The notes: generated by a model not told the origin, from the letters alone. A stretch of DNA of 64,000 nucleotides from Longimicrobiales bacterium (GCA_029245345.1 JAQWPM010000019.1:148889-212888), one strand, 5' to 3'; shown: positions 42,856-52,699, counted from the stretch's first letter. Numbers and translations: made by a program.

Positions 42856-43698
42856 ATGCAACCCATCGAACCAGCGGCAACTGACGGCTCTTCGAGAGCA
42901 CAGATGTACGAAGTGATCTTCGGGAATGATACTGGCCCCGGCAAATTCTTCGATGTCATGCTCATCGTCGCGATCCTGCTCAGTATTCTGACCATCATGC
43001 TCGAGTCGGTGGAGTCTCTGAGCAGTGATTATTCGGCCTGGTTCGTTGGTCTCGAGTGGTTCTTCACAGGGATCTTCACCGTGGAGTACGCACTTCGCGT
43101 TTGGTCCGTGGAAAAACCGAGCCGGTACATCTTCAGCTTCTTCGGCCTGATCGACTTACTGTCGGTCATACCTACTTACCTGAGCCTTTTCGCCCCCGGC
43201 GGGCAGGTGCTCGTCGTTATCCGAATCCTGCGCGTCATGCGGGTATTTCGAGTCCTGAAGCTCGGGCGATACATGGGCGCGGCCTCGGTCCTTTCCACTG
43301 CGCTCCGCGCCTCCCGCTTCAAGATCTCCGTCTTCTTGTTGGCCGTGCTGAACATCGTCGTGGTGGTCGGCTCACTCATGTACTTAATCGAGGGTGCGGA
43401 ATCCGGCTTCACGAGCATCCCAAGGGGGATGTACTGGGGCATCGTGACGCTGACTACCGTAGGGTACGGCGACATCGCTCCGGCTACCCCGGTCGGTCAG
43501 ATGCTGGCCTCCATGGTCATGGTCTTGGGCTACGCGATCATCGCAGTACCGACTGGTATTGTCACTGCTGAGATCACTGCCGCGCGATTACCCGAAAGGA
43601 CGGAGAACGCGAGGCTTTGCATTTCCTGCGGATTCAGCGAGTCGGATGCGTCAGCCATGTTCTGTCGGCGCTGCGCGTCCCCGTTCGAGAACGCCTGA
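42856..43698 (+). CDS. voltage-gated-type K+ channel with C-terminal zinc ribbon
   Basis: The 280-residue protein has six membrane segments. S4 is the Arg-rich VIRILRVMRVFRVLKL, and the selectivity filter TVGYGD is at 201-206 after a pore helix (GMYWGIVTLT). After S6 the protein ends in a four-Cys motif CISCGFSESDASAMFCRRC (255-273), a zinc-ribbon signature. It would conduct K+ in response to voltage; the ribbon could bind a metal or partner. The ATG at 42856 is used; a TTG 39 nt upstream is possible. Confidence 0.9.
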   Translation: MQPIEPAATDGSSRAQMYEVIFGNDTGPGKFFDVMLIVAILLSILTIMLESVESLSSDYSAWFVGLEWFFTGIFTVEYALRVWSVEKPSRYIFSFFGLIDLLSVIPTYLSLFAPGGQVLVVIRILRVMRVFRVLKLGRYMGAASVLSTALRASRFKISVFLLAVLNIVVVVGSLMYLIEGAESGFTSIPRGMYWGIVTLTTVGYGDIAPATPVGQMLASMVMVLGYAIIAVPTGIVTAEITAARLPERTENARLCISCGFSESDASAMFCRRCASPFENA

Positions 43699-43734
43699 AA
43701 CGGCGTACTGGCCCAAGCGCACTAGATCACATGA

Positions 43735-44119
43735 GATGCCTGCCCCACGCTTCCGCTTCGGGTTGACCGCCGACTGATTAGAGCGGCTCAGACGCACGCG
43801 GAAGACATGGCGTACAACAGATTCGTCAGGGCACGACGGATCAGACGGGAGTCTGACGGCGTACCGGGTGGATCAGGAACGCTACCCGTGGCACTTCGTG
43901 TCCCAGAACACATCCGGTGGCTTTTCCTCAGCGTCGGCGACCCTCGCCGCATGGGAGGCTTCTCCCAGCCACCACCGCAACAATATGGACCCCGGTGCCG
44001 AGCACACCGGAGTGGGCTACGCAGAGGACGGAGCCACGGCCTTCCGCGCCTATTGGGTCGTCGTATTCGGGGCGTTCCCGGAGGCCCCTCTCAACCCTCC
44101 GGGGGGATGCCACCCGTAG
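43735..44119 (+). pseudogene. frameshifted CAP (SCP/PR1) domain gene
   Basis: One frame reads LPLRVDRRLIRAAQTHAEDM then AYNRFV; after a shift near the GGG at 43829-43831 another continues HDGSDGSLTAYRVDQERYPW, NTSGGFSSASATLAAWEASP, SHHRNNMDPGAEHTGVGYA and AYWVVVFG. Together these follow a CAP/SCP domain from its first helix to its last strand. A start codon and signal peptide are missing. One extra base explains the shift. It overlaps the convergent small membrane gene by 29 nt. Confidence 0.75.
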
Positions 44120-44315
44120 GCCCGTCGCCGTGGCCCAACGTTGGGTATATCCAGGCTAGGATTACCGCGATCGGTAATCCCAGGACCAACCCGACTCGAA
44201 CGAGATCCGAGAAGAGTCCAGGAAGCGCGAAGAGCCGCTTAGCCCAATCGGTCACGGGAAGGATCAGGACGGTAACCACGACGTAGATCGCCAAAACGAT
44301 GACGACGCGACGCAT
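44091..44315 (-). CDS. stand-alone two-helix membrane module
   Basis: The 74-residue protein has two membrane helices: VVIVLAIYVVVTVLILPVTD and LVRVGLVLGLPIAVILAWIY, separated by WAKRLFALPGLFSD. This layout resembles the membrane linker found between an N-terminal regulator domain and TPR or TolB parts in Gemmatimonadota signalling proteins, but here it stands alone. AAGGA is 8 nt before the ATG. It is 11 nt after the hydrolase gene and probably co-transcribed with it. Confidence 0.6.
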   Translation of the reverse strand: MRRVVIVLAIYVVVTVLILPVTDWAKRLFALPGLFSDLVRVGLVLGLPIAVILAWIYPTLGHGDGPTGGIPPEG

Positions 44316-44326
44316 TGGCCGATCCT

Positions 44327-45268
44327 TCAACGTGCGATATCTACGAAGAAGCTCGAGATGGCTGAAGTGAGCCCGCCCGGATCTTCGATATAGGGGAAGT
44401 GTCCACTGTCGAGAAGCGCGAGGCTCCCATTCGGGAAGGCCTCTGATAGTGCCCGAGCCATGGAGATCGGCGCGATGTCTTGCCGGCCGTGGACCACGAG
44501 CGTCGGCGTCCGGATGGCGCCGAGACGATCCCACCAATCAATGGTGCCTAGGCTTTGCCCGAGAAGAGCCCCGACGTCTTGTCCGTTTTGCGCCGTCTTC
44601 GCCGAGAGTTCGATCTGAAGGTCATCGATGCGCGCCCGATCTCGAAACGCGCCCTTGAACGCGACCCGATACACTTCGCTCAACGTGGCGGCATCTCTGG
44701 CCTGAAACGCCTCAGAACTGGTAAGCTCGGCTAGATCGGCTGCATCCTCTTCCGTCCGAGCGCTGGCCTGGCGGGTGGCGGCCTGATCCGCGAAGCGCTG
44801 CCCAGGCTCCACAGGCGCCATCAGAATCAGGCCCCTCAGATTCTCAGGATACCGTCGCGCGTATTCGATCCCGAACAACGTCCCGAACGAGTGCGTCAAC
44901 AGAGTGACCTGCTCGTACCCGAGCGCCTGACGTAACGCGTCGATATCTGTGACGAAAGCGTCGAGGTTCACCGCCGAAGTGTCGAGCGGGGCATCCGACC
45001 GGCCGGTCCCGCGCTGGTCGTAGTACACCAGCGTATTTCGATCCGCGAGCACATCCATGCCCGGCTGGAGGTAGTTGTGGTCCAGCCCTGGGCCACCGTG
45101 CACGATCACGATCGGCTCACCGGACCCGGTGACCTCGTAGAAGAGGCGCGCGTTCTCAAGGCTCAGCAGCCCCTGGCGAGCCATCGGCGCCGGGGCCTTC
45201 GCTACCGAAAGGCCTACAGTCGCAAAAACTGCCACCAAGATACCGAGTCGCATCACACGCCCGATCAC
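44327..45268 (-). CDS. exported alpha/beta hydrolase, proline-iminopeptidase-like
   Basis: The 313-residue protein has a signal peptide and an S33-type fold: IVIVHGGPGLDHNY (oxyanion HGGPG), YYDQRGTGRSD, the nucleophile elbow THSFGT and a late DSGHFPYIED. HGGPG and GQRGTGRS-type motifs are typical of prolyl iminopeptidases and related esterases. The GTG at 45268 overlaps the upstream stop (GTGA) with GGAG 8 nt before it; an ATG at 45253 is the alternative start. Confidence 0.85.
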   Translation of the reverse strand: MIGRVMRLGILVAVFATVGLSVAKAPAPMARQGLLSLENARLFYEVTGSGEPIVIVHGGPGLDHNYLQPGMDVLADRNTLVYYDQRGTGRSDAPLDTSAVNLDAFVTDIDALRQALGYEQVTLLTHSFGTLFGIEYARRYPENLRGLILMAPVEPGQRFADQAATRQASARTEEDAADLAELTSSEAFQARDAATLSEVYRVAFKGAFRDRARIDDLQIELSAKTAQNGQDVGALLGQSLGTIDWWDRLGAIRTPTLVVHGRQDIAPISMARALSEAFPNGSLALLDSGHFPYIEDPGGLTSAISSFFVDIAR

Positions 45269-45768
45269 TCTGCGCTCTCCGTGGACAGTCCCATCGCGAC
45301 CACTTTCGACAATCTCTGAACCTCCGACACTCGCATCCAAGACCGCATCGCCCAGCTACCCATCGTAGCAAAGAAGAAGGCCGCAATGGCCCCACTGGCC
45401 CCACTTCCCGTTACGAATCCCCAGAGGCCTCGCCAGGCTAGCACATAAACGGCATAGACTGGGGGGACCAAACTTCCCCACATGGCCAGCCGCATCCAGG
45501 CTCGCTCCGGCAAGCCGAACGCCAGCTGGGAGACGCGGAGTCCGAATCCGAGCATCGCCACACTTGCAGCGAGGGCCCCGAAACCAAGGACGAGTCCCTC
45601 CCCGAGTCCACCGGGGCCGCGGACCGCCTGGACGACACCTGCCAACGCCAGGACACTCAACGGGATGAATCCACGCCCCAGCCGCGCGGCTGTGAGATCT
45701 TGGATCGCCTGTCCGACGGCCTGTTCGGGCGCCACCCGTACATCTTCGGTCTTGTCGCGTGGGTTCAT
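45265..45768 (-). CDS. polytopic membrane protein of unknown function
   Basis: The 167-residue protein has about four hydrophobic segments (FIPLSVLALAGVVQAV, LVLGFGALAASVAMLG, MWGSLVPPVYAVYVLAW, GAIAAFFFATMGSWAM) and charged ends. It is translationally coupled to the hydrolase downstream by GTGA. It follows the efflux operon after a 93-nt gap and may be in the same or a separate transcript. I do not recognise the family. Confidence 0.7.
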   Translation of the reverse strand: MNPRDKTEDVRVAPEQAVGQAIQDLTAARLGRGFIPLSVLALAGVVQAVRGPGGLGEGLVLGFGALAASVAMLGFGLRVSQLAFGLPERAWMRLAMWGSLVPPVYAVYVLAWRGLWGFVTGSGASGAIAAFFFATMGSWAMRSWMRVSEVQRLSKVVAMGLSTESAE

Positions 45769-45861
45769 CCGTCCTGGCTACCGATCTGGAGCGGGAGAGG
45801 TCTTGTGGACGCGCAAAGTTGCTCCACTCGCTTCGTCAGCGCGAGGGCCAACCCATGGCGA

Positions 45862-48800
45862 CTATCCAGCCTCGGGCTGCGGCGTGAGACCGGATCCGCC
45901 CAATGGGGCAACGATCTGTTCACGAGCGACGTCCGCGGGGCCCGGCTCGGCAACTCGAGGCATCGGTGCAGACTCGTGCTGGAGGCGGCCAGAGGCACTA
46001 CCAGTGCCCCAATCGGACACCTCGGCGTCCCTAGAGTGTGTGAAGTGCCTCCTTAGGAACGACGTGGCGTCGTCGACGAGCGAGTACATCACCGGCACCA
46101 AGACCAAGGTCAAGAATGTGGCGAACAGAATGCCCGCGATGATCGCAACGGCCATCGGTCCCCACCACGCCGCCTGTTCTCCGCCCCAGTAAAGCTGCGG
46201 ATTGAGGGAGCCATAGAGGCCGAAGAAGTCGAAATTCAATCCGATCGCAAGCGGCACGAGGCCGAGCGCCGTCGTGGTCGCGGTGAGCACCACCGGGCGG
46301 AAACGAGTCTTCCCACCCTGCACCAAGGCCTCACGTCGATCCATCGCATCACGTTCCCTCAGGATGTCGATGTAGTCAATGAGGATGATGGCGTTGTTCA
46401 CCACGATTCCGGCCAACGAAATAATGCCGACACCCGTGTTGATGATGCCGAACGGCATCCGGAAGATCAGCAGACCGATAAACACACCGGCGATCGACAT
46501 GATGACCGATGTCAGGATGATGACGGGTTTCACGACCGAATTGAACTGGCTGATGAGGATGAAGCCGATCAACATCAACGCCGTCAGAAATGCACCTCCT
46601 AGGAACGCCGTCGCCTCGTCCTGCTCCTGAGACTGGCCCGTGTACCGAAGGGTGTACCCGGGAGGCATCGTCTGGCCGAAGTCCGTCAAAGTCGCCTGGA
46701 CTTCGGCAAGCACCGCGTTGTTAGCGTAGCCCGCAGCAACATCCGAAGAGATGGTCGCCATTCGGGTTTGGTCCTTCCGTCGGATCGCACCGGCTCCCTC
46801 TTCAACACTCCAAGTCGCAACGGATACGAGCGGCACCTGAATGCCACCCTCCGCCATGACGGTGAACTCACGGAGCCCCTCGAGCTCCTGTCTGTACCCC
46901 TCGGCCAGCCGGACGATGATGTCGTATTCGTCGTTTCCGGTACGGTACTTAGCCGCCTCGACCCCGTTGATCGCTCCACGGATTGCCCGACCGACCTTCG
47001 ACGTGTTCAGGTTGTATAGAGTTGCCTTTTCACGATCGACATCGACTGAGAGTTCGGGCCGCGCATCGTCCATGTCACTCTCGAGCCCAACGAGCATCGG
47101 ATAGACCGGTGCACCCTCGAGGATGTCAAGCACTTCGGATGAGAGCGCTTTTAGGATCTCCGCGTCGTCACCCACGATCTCGATGTTCACCGGAGCACCC
47201 TGAGCCGGCCCGTCCTGCACTTTGTCGACGGTCACTGTTCCACCCGCAACCGCACGCCCAACGCTCGCCTGCATGGTCGCGAGAATGTCGAACGCGTCCT
47301 GTTCGCGGTCCTGGAAATCGACCAGCGACACCGACAGGCGACCTCCCTCCGGTCCCGACGGGCCTCCTCCCATCGGGTTGCCACCGCCACCTCCACCGCC
47401 CGTTACCGCGACCACGGACTCCCAGTCGTCCTGTCCGCTCATGGCCGCAAGTTCAGCCTCGAGTCCGAACACGATCGAGTCCGTCACCGCAGCGCGCGTG
47501 CCCACCGGCGTCTCTACATCGACAAGCAACTGTGCGGGTGGCATCGACTCGGGGAAGTATTCGACACCTTTACTGAATACGCCGAAGACGATCGCCGTCG
47601 CTACGAAGCCAGTGATCGTACCGCCGAGAATGACCAGTCGGTGATCGAGTGCCCACCGCAACGATGTCTCGTACTTGTCGATCATTGCCGGCAACGCGAC
47701 GGTCTGGAAGCTGCGCGAGAGGCCTTCCAGAACGAACTTGTACAGGGCCCAGAGTCCGACAAACGTCGCCGCAAGCAGGCCAGCCGACAGTGGATTGATC
47801 CCCGCAATCATGAGGAGCAGCAATCCCGCGGAAGCCATGAGCGTCCAACGCATGGCTGGCCGCATCGCTGTGCGCTCTTCACTGTCCAATTTCATGAACA
47901 TCGCGCACAAGGTCGGGACGACTACGAGCGCGACAAAGAGCGAAGACGAGAGCGTGACAATGAGCGTCTTGGGCATGTAGCCCATGAACTCACCGACCTG
48001 TCCGGGCCAGAACAGAAGAGGAGCAAACGCGGCGAGTGTCGTCGCGGTTGCGGCGATGATGGGAAGGGCGACCTCACCCGTGGCCTTCTTCGCCGCAAGT
48101 GTGCGGTCCCACCCTTCCTCCAAGAAGCGGTAGATATTCTCAACGACGACAATCGCGTTATCGACTAACATCCCAAGCGCGAGAATCAGGCTGAACAGCA
48201 CGACCATATTCATTGAAATGTCCATGACCTTCAGGATTATGAAGGACAAGAACATCGACGACGGAATGGAAACAGCCACGAACATCGATGTGCCGGCTCC
48301 CAAGAAAAACAGGAGCACGCCCACGATCAGAATCAGACCAGAGATGATGTTGTTTTCCAGACTCGAGACCATGTCCTCGATCTGCTCGGACTGATCCGAG
48401 GTAATCGTGGCGGTGGTCGTCGGTGGGAACAGCGGAGCCATGGCGTCGACTTCCGCTTTCACCGCTGCCGCGGTCTCGATGATGTTCTCGCCCGAGCGTT
48501 TGATCACGTCGAGCGTCACAACCGCGTCACCGCCCAGGCGAGCGTAGCTTGCTCTCTCGGCGAATCCGAAGTCCACGGTCGCCACATCACGGATGTAGAT
48601 GGGGCGCCCCTCCTTGAGCAAGACAACGAAGTCACCAATCAATGCGGGGTCGACGATTTCTCCATCGACGCGCACCAAGTACTTCGTGTCTCCCACGTCG
48701 ATCGAACCACCGGGGATGTTCACGTTCTCGTTCTGAATCGCTTCGATGACGTCATTCAGAGCCAGCCCGTAGTACTGCAGTTTGCCAAGGTCGACATCGA

Positions 48801-49434
48801 CTTTGACCTCTCGCTCCAGTCCGCCGCGTAGGTCCGCTCGTAGCACGGACGGGAGCGTCTCAATGCGATCCTGCAGTTCTTCCGCGAGCTCTTTCAGTCG
48901 GACGAGGCCATACTCACCCGAGAGATTGACCTGCATGATCGGGATTTCGGAGAAGTTGAACTCAACGATCGTTGGCTCTTCCGCATCCTGGGGCAGATCT
49001 GGTTTCGAGAGATCGACCTTTTCACGGACCTTTTGAATTGCAGCGTCCAGATTCACCGAAGGGTCAAACTCTGCTACGATGCTGGAATAACCTTCGATCG
49101 AGGTAGAGGTCAGGTCCTTCACTTCACTGATCGTCGAAAGGTCCTCTTCGATGATCCGGGTGACCTGACTCTCAACATCGGCCGGTGACACACCTGGATA
49201 CACGGTGTTCACTGCGATGATCGGGATGGCCAACTCCGGGAAGGACTCTTTCGGAGTCGCCTGGTACGAGAGTCCCCCCATGAGCGTGATGATCACTAAG
49301 AGCACCATCACCGACGTCTTGTGCTCAATGGCGAAGCTTGTGGGCCGGAACTCCTTGAAACGCTCAAGGATCCGACCCTTACCCTCGGGGGGTGCCCCGC
49401 CTTCCTCCGGGGAACGCTGTGTTGGGTCTGTCAT
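45862..49434 (-). CDS. RND-family efflux transporter permease (HAE1/AcrB type)
   Basis: The 1190-residue inner-membrane protein has 12 membrane helices and two large periplasmic loops in two similar halves, with NAIVVVENIYRFLEEGWDR after the fourth helix group and the repeat AIILIDYIDILRERDAMDRR in the second half, as in AcrB relatives. It is longer than average because of a C-terminal tail. It uses the proton gradient to expel drugs or other small molecules with the adaptor and TolC genes beside it. Confidence 0.93.
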   Translation of the reverse strand: MTDPTQRSPEEGGAPPEGKGRILERFKEFRPTSFAIEHKTSVMVLLVIITLMGGLSYQATPKESFPELAIPIIAVNTVYPGVSPADVESQVTRIIEEDLSTISEVKDLTSTSIEGYSSIVAEFDPSVNLDAAIQKVREKVDLSKPDLPQDAEEPTIVEFNFSEIPIMQVNLSGEYGLVRLKELAEELQDRIETLPSVLRADLRGGLEREVKVDVDLGKLQYYGLALNDVIEAIQNENVNIPGGSIDVGDTKYLVRVDGEIVDPALIGDFVVLLKEGRPIYIRDVATVDFGFAERASYARLGGDAVVTLDVIKRSGENIIETAAAVKAEVDAMAPLFPPTTTATITSDQSEQIEDMVSSLENNIISGLILIVGVLLFFLGAGTSMFVAVSIPSSMFLSFIILKVMDISMNMVVLFSLILALGMLVDNAIVVVENIYRFLEEGWDRTLAAKKATGEVALPIIAATATTLAAFAPLLFWPGQVGEFMGYMPKTLIVTLSSSLFVALVVVPTLCAMFMKLDSEERTAMRPAMRWTLMASAGLLLLMIAGINPLSAGLLAATFVGLWALYKFVLEGLSRSFQTVALPAMIDKYETSLRWALDHRLVILGGTITGFVATAIVFGVFSKGVEYFPESMPPAQLLVDVETPVGTRAAVTDSIVFGLEAELAAMSGQDDWESVVAVTGGGGGGGNPMGGGPSGPEGGRLSVSLVDFQDREQDAFDILATMQASVGRAVAGGTVTVDKVQDGPAQGAPVNIEIVGDDAEILKALSSEVLDILEGAPVYPMLVGLESDMDDARPELSVDVDREKATLYNLNTSKVGRAIRGAINGVEAAKYRTGNDEYDIIVRLAEGYRQELEGLREFTVMAEGGIQVPLVSVATWSVEEGAGAIRRKDQTRMATISSDVAAGYANNAVLAEVQATLTDFGQTMPPGYTLRYTGQSQEQDEATAFLGGAFLTALMLIGFILISQFNSVVKPVIILTSVIMSIAGVFIGLLIFRMPFGIINTGVGIISLAGIVVNNAIILIDYIDILRERDAMDRREALVQGGKTRFRPVVLTATTTALGLVPLAIGLNFDFFGLYGSLNPQLYWGGEQAAWWGPMAVAIIAGILFATFLTLVLVPVMYSLVDDATSFLRRHFTHSRDAEVSDWGTGSASGRLQHESAPMPRVAEPGPADVAREQIVAPLGGSGLTPQPEAG

Positions 49435-49440
49435 GGCCCC

Positions 49441-50520
49441 TTACTCCCGCTCACGTACAACGTTGACGCGATCCCCGTCAGCGACGGATTTCTGCCCGAC
49501 GACAACGAGGAGCTCTCCCGCTTCAATTCCCTCTTCGATCACGACGAGGTTATTGCGTGTCGGGCCGAGCATAACGGGCCGGACCTCGGCGACGGTGCCT
49601 TCATTCCATTCGGACACTACGAAGGCGACATAACCCTCTTCCACTCGGACCAGAGCGTCTTGGGGAACAACGACGGCGTCGTCCACCTGCCGGCGTGTCA
49701 CCGACATGTTCGCGACCATCTGGGGCTTAATCATGCCTTCATCGTTCGCGACGATGACCTCGATCATAAACGTCCTAGTGCTCGCCTCGACCGTGGACCC
49801 CACGTAATGGATCGGCGCGCTGAAGATCTCATCACCGAGCACGTCAAATGTCAGCGTGGCGACGGCGCCGACCGCCACGTCGGTGGCGTACCGCTCGGGC
49901 ACACCGGCAACGACCTTCACTGGGTTCAGGTCTACCAAGCGCACGACGCTTTGCCCCGGGTTCACCATCGAGCCGATTTCCACGTGCCGCTCTTCGATCA
50001 TTCCGGAGAAGGGCGCCCGGATCACTGTCCGCGCAAGGCGTTCCTCAAGAGCTCTCGCGTTCGCGGCATTTTGCTCGGCTGCATACTTGGATTCCAGGTA
50101 CGCGATCTCTGAGCCGACTTGGTCGTCTTCCCAAAGCCGCTTGCGCCGCTCCCACGTCTGCGACGCCAGAGACGCAACGGCTTGCGCTTGTTCGAACTGC
50201 GCGGAGAGCAGCCGATCGTCGATCCGAGCGATCGGGTCACCCTCTGAGACCCGCCGTCCCTTGTCAACGAAAAGTTCGCGGATGACCCCACTCTCTTCCG
50301 CCGCGACCATCACGTCCTGATTTGCGAGAACCGCAGAGGTCAACCGGATGTCCTCGACGAAGCTCTGCGGTACTACTCGCTGAGTCTCGACATTGATCAC
50401 CCGCACAAACTCCGCTGCTGTAGCGGCTCTGTCGGTCGCGTCGGCCTCAGTCCCACCGCATCCTGCCACCGCAATCGTTCCGGCAACCGTCAGCATCCCA
50501 ATCATCCGCATCCGCTTCAT
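49441..50520 (-). CDS. RND efflux periplasmic adaptor (membrane fusion protein), lipoprotein
   Basis: The 359-residue adaptor has a signal and lipobox (AVAGC), a coiled-coil hairpin between two lipoyl halves (EESGVIRELFVDKGRRVSEG and IRAPFSGMIEERHVEIGSM) and beta-barrel and membrane-proximal domains. It links the RND pump to TolC. The ATG at 50520 has GGAG 9 nt upstream; a start 27 nt earlier is possible. It is 6 nt upstream of the pump gene. Confidence 0.93.
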   Translation of the reverse strand: MKRMRMIGMLTVAGTIAVAGCGGTEADATDRAATAAEFVRVINVETQRVVPQSFVEDIRLTSAVLANQDVMVAAEESGVIRELFVDKGRRVSEGDPIARIDDRLLSAQFEQAQAVASLASQTWERRKRLWEDDQVGSEIAYLESKYAAEQNAANARALEERLARTVIRAPFSGMIEERHVEIGSMVNPGQSVVRLVDLNPVKVVAGVPERYATDVAVGAVATLTFDVLGDEIFSAPIHYVGSTVEASTRTFMIEVIVANDEGMIKPQMVANMSVTRRQVDDAVVVPQDALVRVEEGYVAFVVSEWNEGTVAEVRPVMLGPTRNNLVVIEEGIEAGELLVVVGQKSVADGDRVNVVRERE

Positions 50521-50560
50521 CTCTATTATCTCCATGATGGCTTTCATGGTTTAAGTCCGC

Positions 50561-52060
50561 CTAGAACCGGTCGTTGGCCGCATCGACGTCCACCAAGGGC
50601 ACCCGGCCCGTGGCTTCGTCGAGCTGCGCCCGAGCAACCAAGTAGTCGTATACAGACTGAGCGTAGTTGAACTCGCTCTGCCTCAATGCCACCTCTGCAT
50701 CGGTCAACTCGAGCTGGCTCGAGATGCCCTCTCTGTACTGCGCACTCGCGATCTCGAAGCCGCGGTAGGCCTGCTCCACCGCCCGTCGTTGTGCACGCGC
50801 CCTCAGACTGGCTTCCTCTGTCGATTCAACCAGGCCCTTCACCTGCGAGGCCGCTCGATCGAGCCCCTGTGCCGCCTGTGCTCCGGCTTGCCGCACCAGC
50901 GCCCGCTTCTGGTCGATGCGGGCGTCCCGCTTGAACCCCTGAAAAATAGGGATGCTCACGCGGAGACCGACGAGCCGCGAATACGCTCGCTGACCGTCCC
51001 CTCGCGCAAAGAAATTCGGGCTGCCGTTGTCCTGTGCGTTGATCACATAGTTGCCCCAGAGGGTCACCTCTGGCAGGTATTGCGCCTGCTCGAGCTTCAT
51101 CTCGGTGCGAGCAAGCGCCTCGTTGAGTCCGAGTTGACGAACGTCGGAGCGAAGCTCTACAGCCGATCGGAGCGCTGCATCCTGAGACCCGGCGTCTTCG
51201 AAACCCATGAAGGACAGAATCTCTTGGTTCGCAGGCGAATTGGCCGAGAAATCGTCCAGGTTCATCTCTGCCAATTCTCCGAGGACCGCGACGGATTCTT
51301 GGTTCGGTTCATCCAACTCGACCGCCAACAGGCGGCGAGATTGCCGGGCCGCGTTCTCCGAGCGTCTCAGGTTCGGCTCCAGATTCGCCAACTCGACCTC
51401 AAGGCGGAGCACGGCATACTCCGAGGCCAATCCCGCGCGATACAGGGCCTGAGTCTCCGTGAGTGACTGCCTGACTCGACTCACTGAGTTCTCGGTAAGC
51501 CGCTCCTGCTCCTGCGCCAACAGCAGCTGGTAGTACGCGACCCTGACCCGAGTAACAACAGCCTGAGTCTGCCCACGCACGGACTCCCGCTGGAGGTCTT
51601 CGAATCGGCCGGCCGCGCCAAGGGCAACAAAGACGCTGGGCCGGAAGATCGGCTGCTCTATACTGAGCGTGGAGTTCCACTGATTGTCCGCACCGAACCG
51701 GACCCCGATGTAGTCATCGGGCCCAGCGGCCGGATCGAAGATCTGAGCCGGGAGGAAGTTCACCGTGGGTGACACATTTCTGGTATAGCCTGCGTTCAGG
51801 TCAACCGTCGGATAAACGTTGCCCCACGCCTCGGACACCCGCTCTTCAGCCTCCTGAAGCCCCAGCTGGGCAGAGATGACGTCTCGGTTGCTGCTCAGGG
51901 CTCGCCGGACGGCCTGCTCCAGACCGAAGGCTCGTTCCTGGGCGTCTAGCGACGCGCCGTCGGCGAATAGCCCGACAAGCAGGAGGGCCGCTAATGCCAG
52001 CGGACGCGTGAATGTCCACCCATCTATGTCATTCATGCCTGTTCCCATTCGTGTAGTCAC
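50561..52060 (-). CDS. TolC-family outer-membrane efflux protein
   Basis: The 499-residue protein has a signal peptide and two halves of long helical hairpins (QEAEERVSEAWGNVYPTVDL, LRSAVELRSDVRQLGLNEAL), typical of TolC-like outer-membrane channels. Together with the adaptor and RND pump it forms a tripartite exporter. A GTG start overlaps the TetR stop (GTGA), so it is translationally coupled to the regulator. Confidence 0.92.
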   Translation of the reverse strand: MTTRMGTGMNDIDGWTFTRPLALAALLLVGLFADGASLDAQERAFGLEQAVRRALSSNRDVISAQLGLQEAEERVSEAWGNVYPTVDLNAGYTRNVSPTVNFLPAQIFDPAAGPDDYIGVRFGADNQWNSTLSIEQPIFRPSVFVALGAAGRFEDLQRESVRGQTQAVVTRVRVAYYQLLLAQEQERLTENSVSRVRQSLTETQALYRAGLASEYAVLRLEVELANLEPNLRRSENAARQSRRLLAVELDEPNQESVAVLGELAEMNLDDFSANSPANQEILSFMGFEDAGSQDAALRSAVELRSDVRQLGLNEALARTEMKLEQAQYLPEVTLWGNYVINAQDNGSPNFFARGDGQRAYSRLVGLRVSIPIFQGFKRDARIDQKRALVRQAGAQAAQGLDRAASQVKGLVESTEEASLRARAQRRAVEQAYRGFEIASAQYREGISSQLELTDAEVALRQSEFNYAQSVYDYLVARAQLDEATGRVPLVDVDAANDRF

Positions 52061-52695
52061 CCTTCCACCGCCGCTTCGTCATTGATGTATTGGATCGACA
52101 GCTGCTCGGAGAAGTCGTCAGTCGCGACGCCGCGCATCATTCTGGCGCCCGACTCCTCGAAGAGCCCTCGAAAAGCTTCCTCTTCAATCGGGAAGTGCCC
52201 CTGGTGGTACAGCTGCACCAAACCGTGCGCGTGCGCCCACATGGTGAGCGACGTCTGCACCGGATCGGATTCCTTCAGAATGCCTGCGTCCATGCATTCA
52301 CGGACCCGATCAATCCAGAACTGGTGGATCGCACACCCCATGGCCTCGATGTCCTCCGGAAGCTCGTCCATCCCGATCTGTCCCGGCCCGGAGAACATCA
52401 TTCCGTACCACCGAGCATTTTTGAGAGCGAAATCGAGGTAGCCCTCACCCGCCGCGAAGAACCGATCCAGCGGTGTGGGCGCTTCCAGCGCTCGGTACAT
52501 GTTGGCCATAAAGGCGCGGTGCGCTTCCCGCATCACGTCCGCGAGGACGTGCTCCTTCCCTTCGTAATGCCGGTAAAGCGCCGGCGCCGTAACCCCAACC
52601 TCCCGCGCGAGTTTTCGCATGGAAAACCCGTCGAGGCCGCCCTTCAAATAGAGCTCGACAGCGGCGGCCAGGATTGTTTCTCGTTGATCAGACAT
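52057..52695 (-). CDS. TetR-family transcriptional regulator
   Basis: The 212-residue protein has an N-terminal TetR helix-turn-helix (ETILAAAVELYLKGGLDGFS, MRKLAREVGVTAPALYRHYE) and a helical ligand-binding domain. It heads the efflux operon and probably represses it, releasing on binding a pump substrate. The ATG at 52695 gives a standard N-terminus; the frame to 52731 adds an unrelated leader. Confidence 0.93.
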   Translation of the reverse strand: MSDQRETILAAAVELYLKGGLDGFSMRKLAREVGVTAPALYRHYEGKEHVLADVMREAHRAFMANMYRALEAPTPLDRFFAAGEGYLDFALKNARWYGMMFSGPGQIGMDELPEDIEAMGCAIHQFWIDRVRECMDAGILKESDPVQTSLTMWAHAHGLVQLYHQGHFPIEEEAFRGLFEESGARMMRGVATDDFSEQLSIQYINDEAAVEG

Positions 52696-52699
52696 GGTG

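Noticed and set aside
47345..47400. Gly-coded repeat stretch inside the RND pump
   Set aside because: A short Gly/Pro-rich loop (GGGGGGGNPMGGGPSG) in a periplasmic region, not a tandem repeat element or array.
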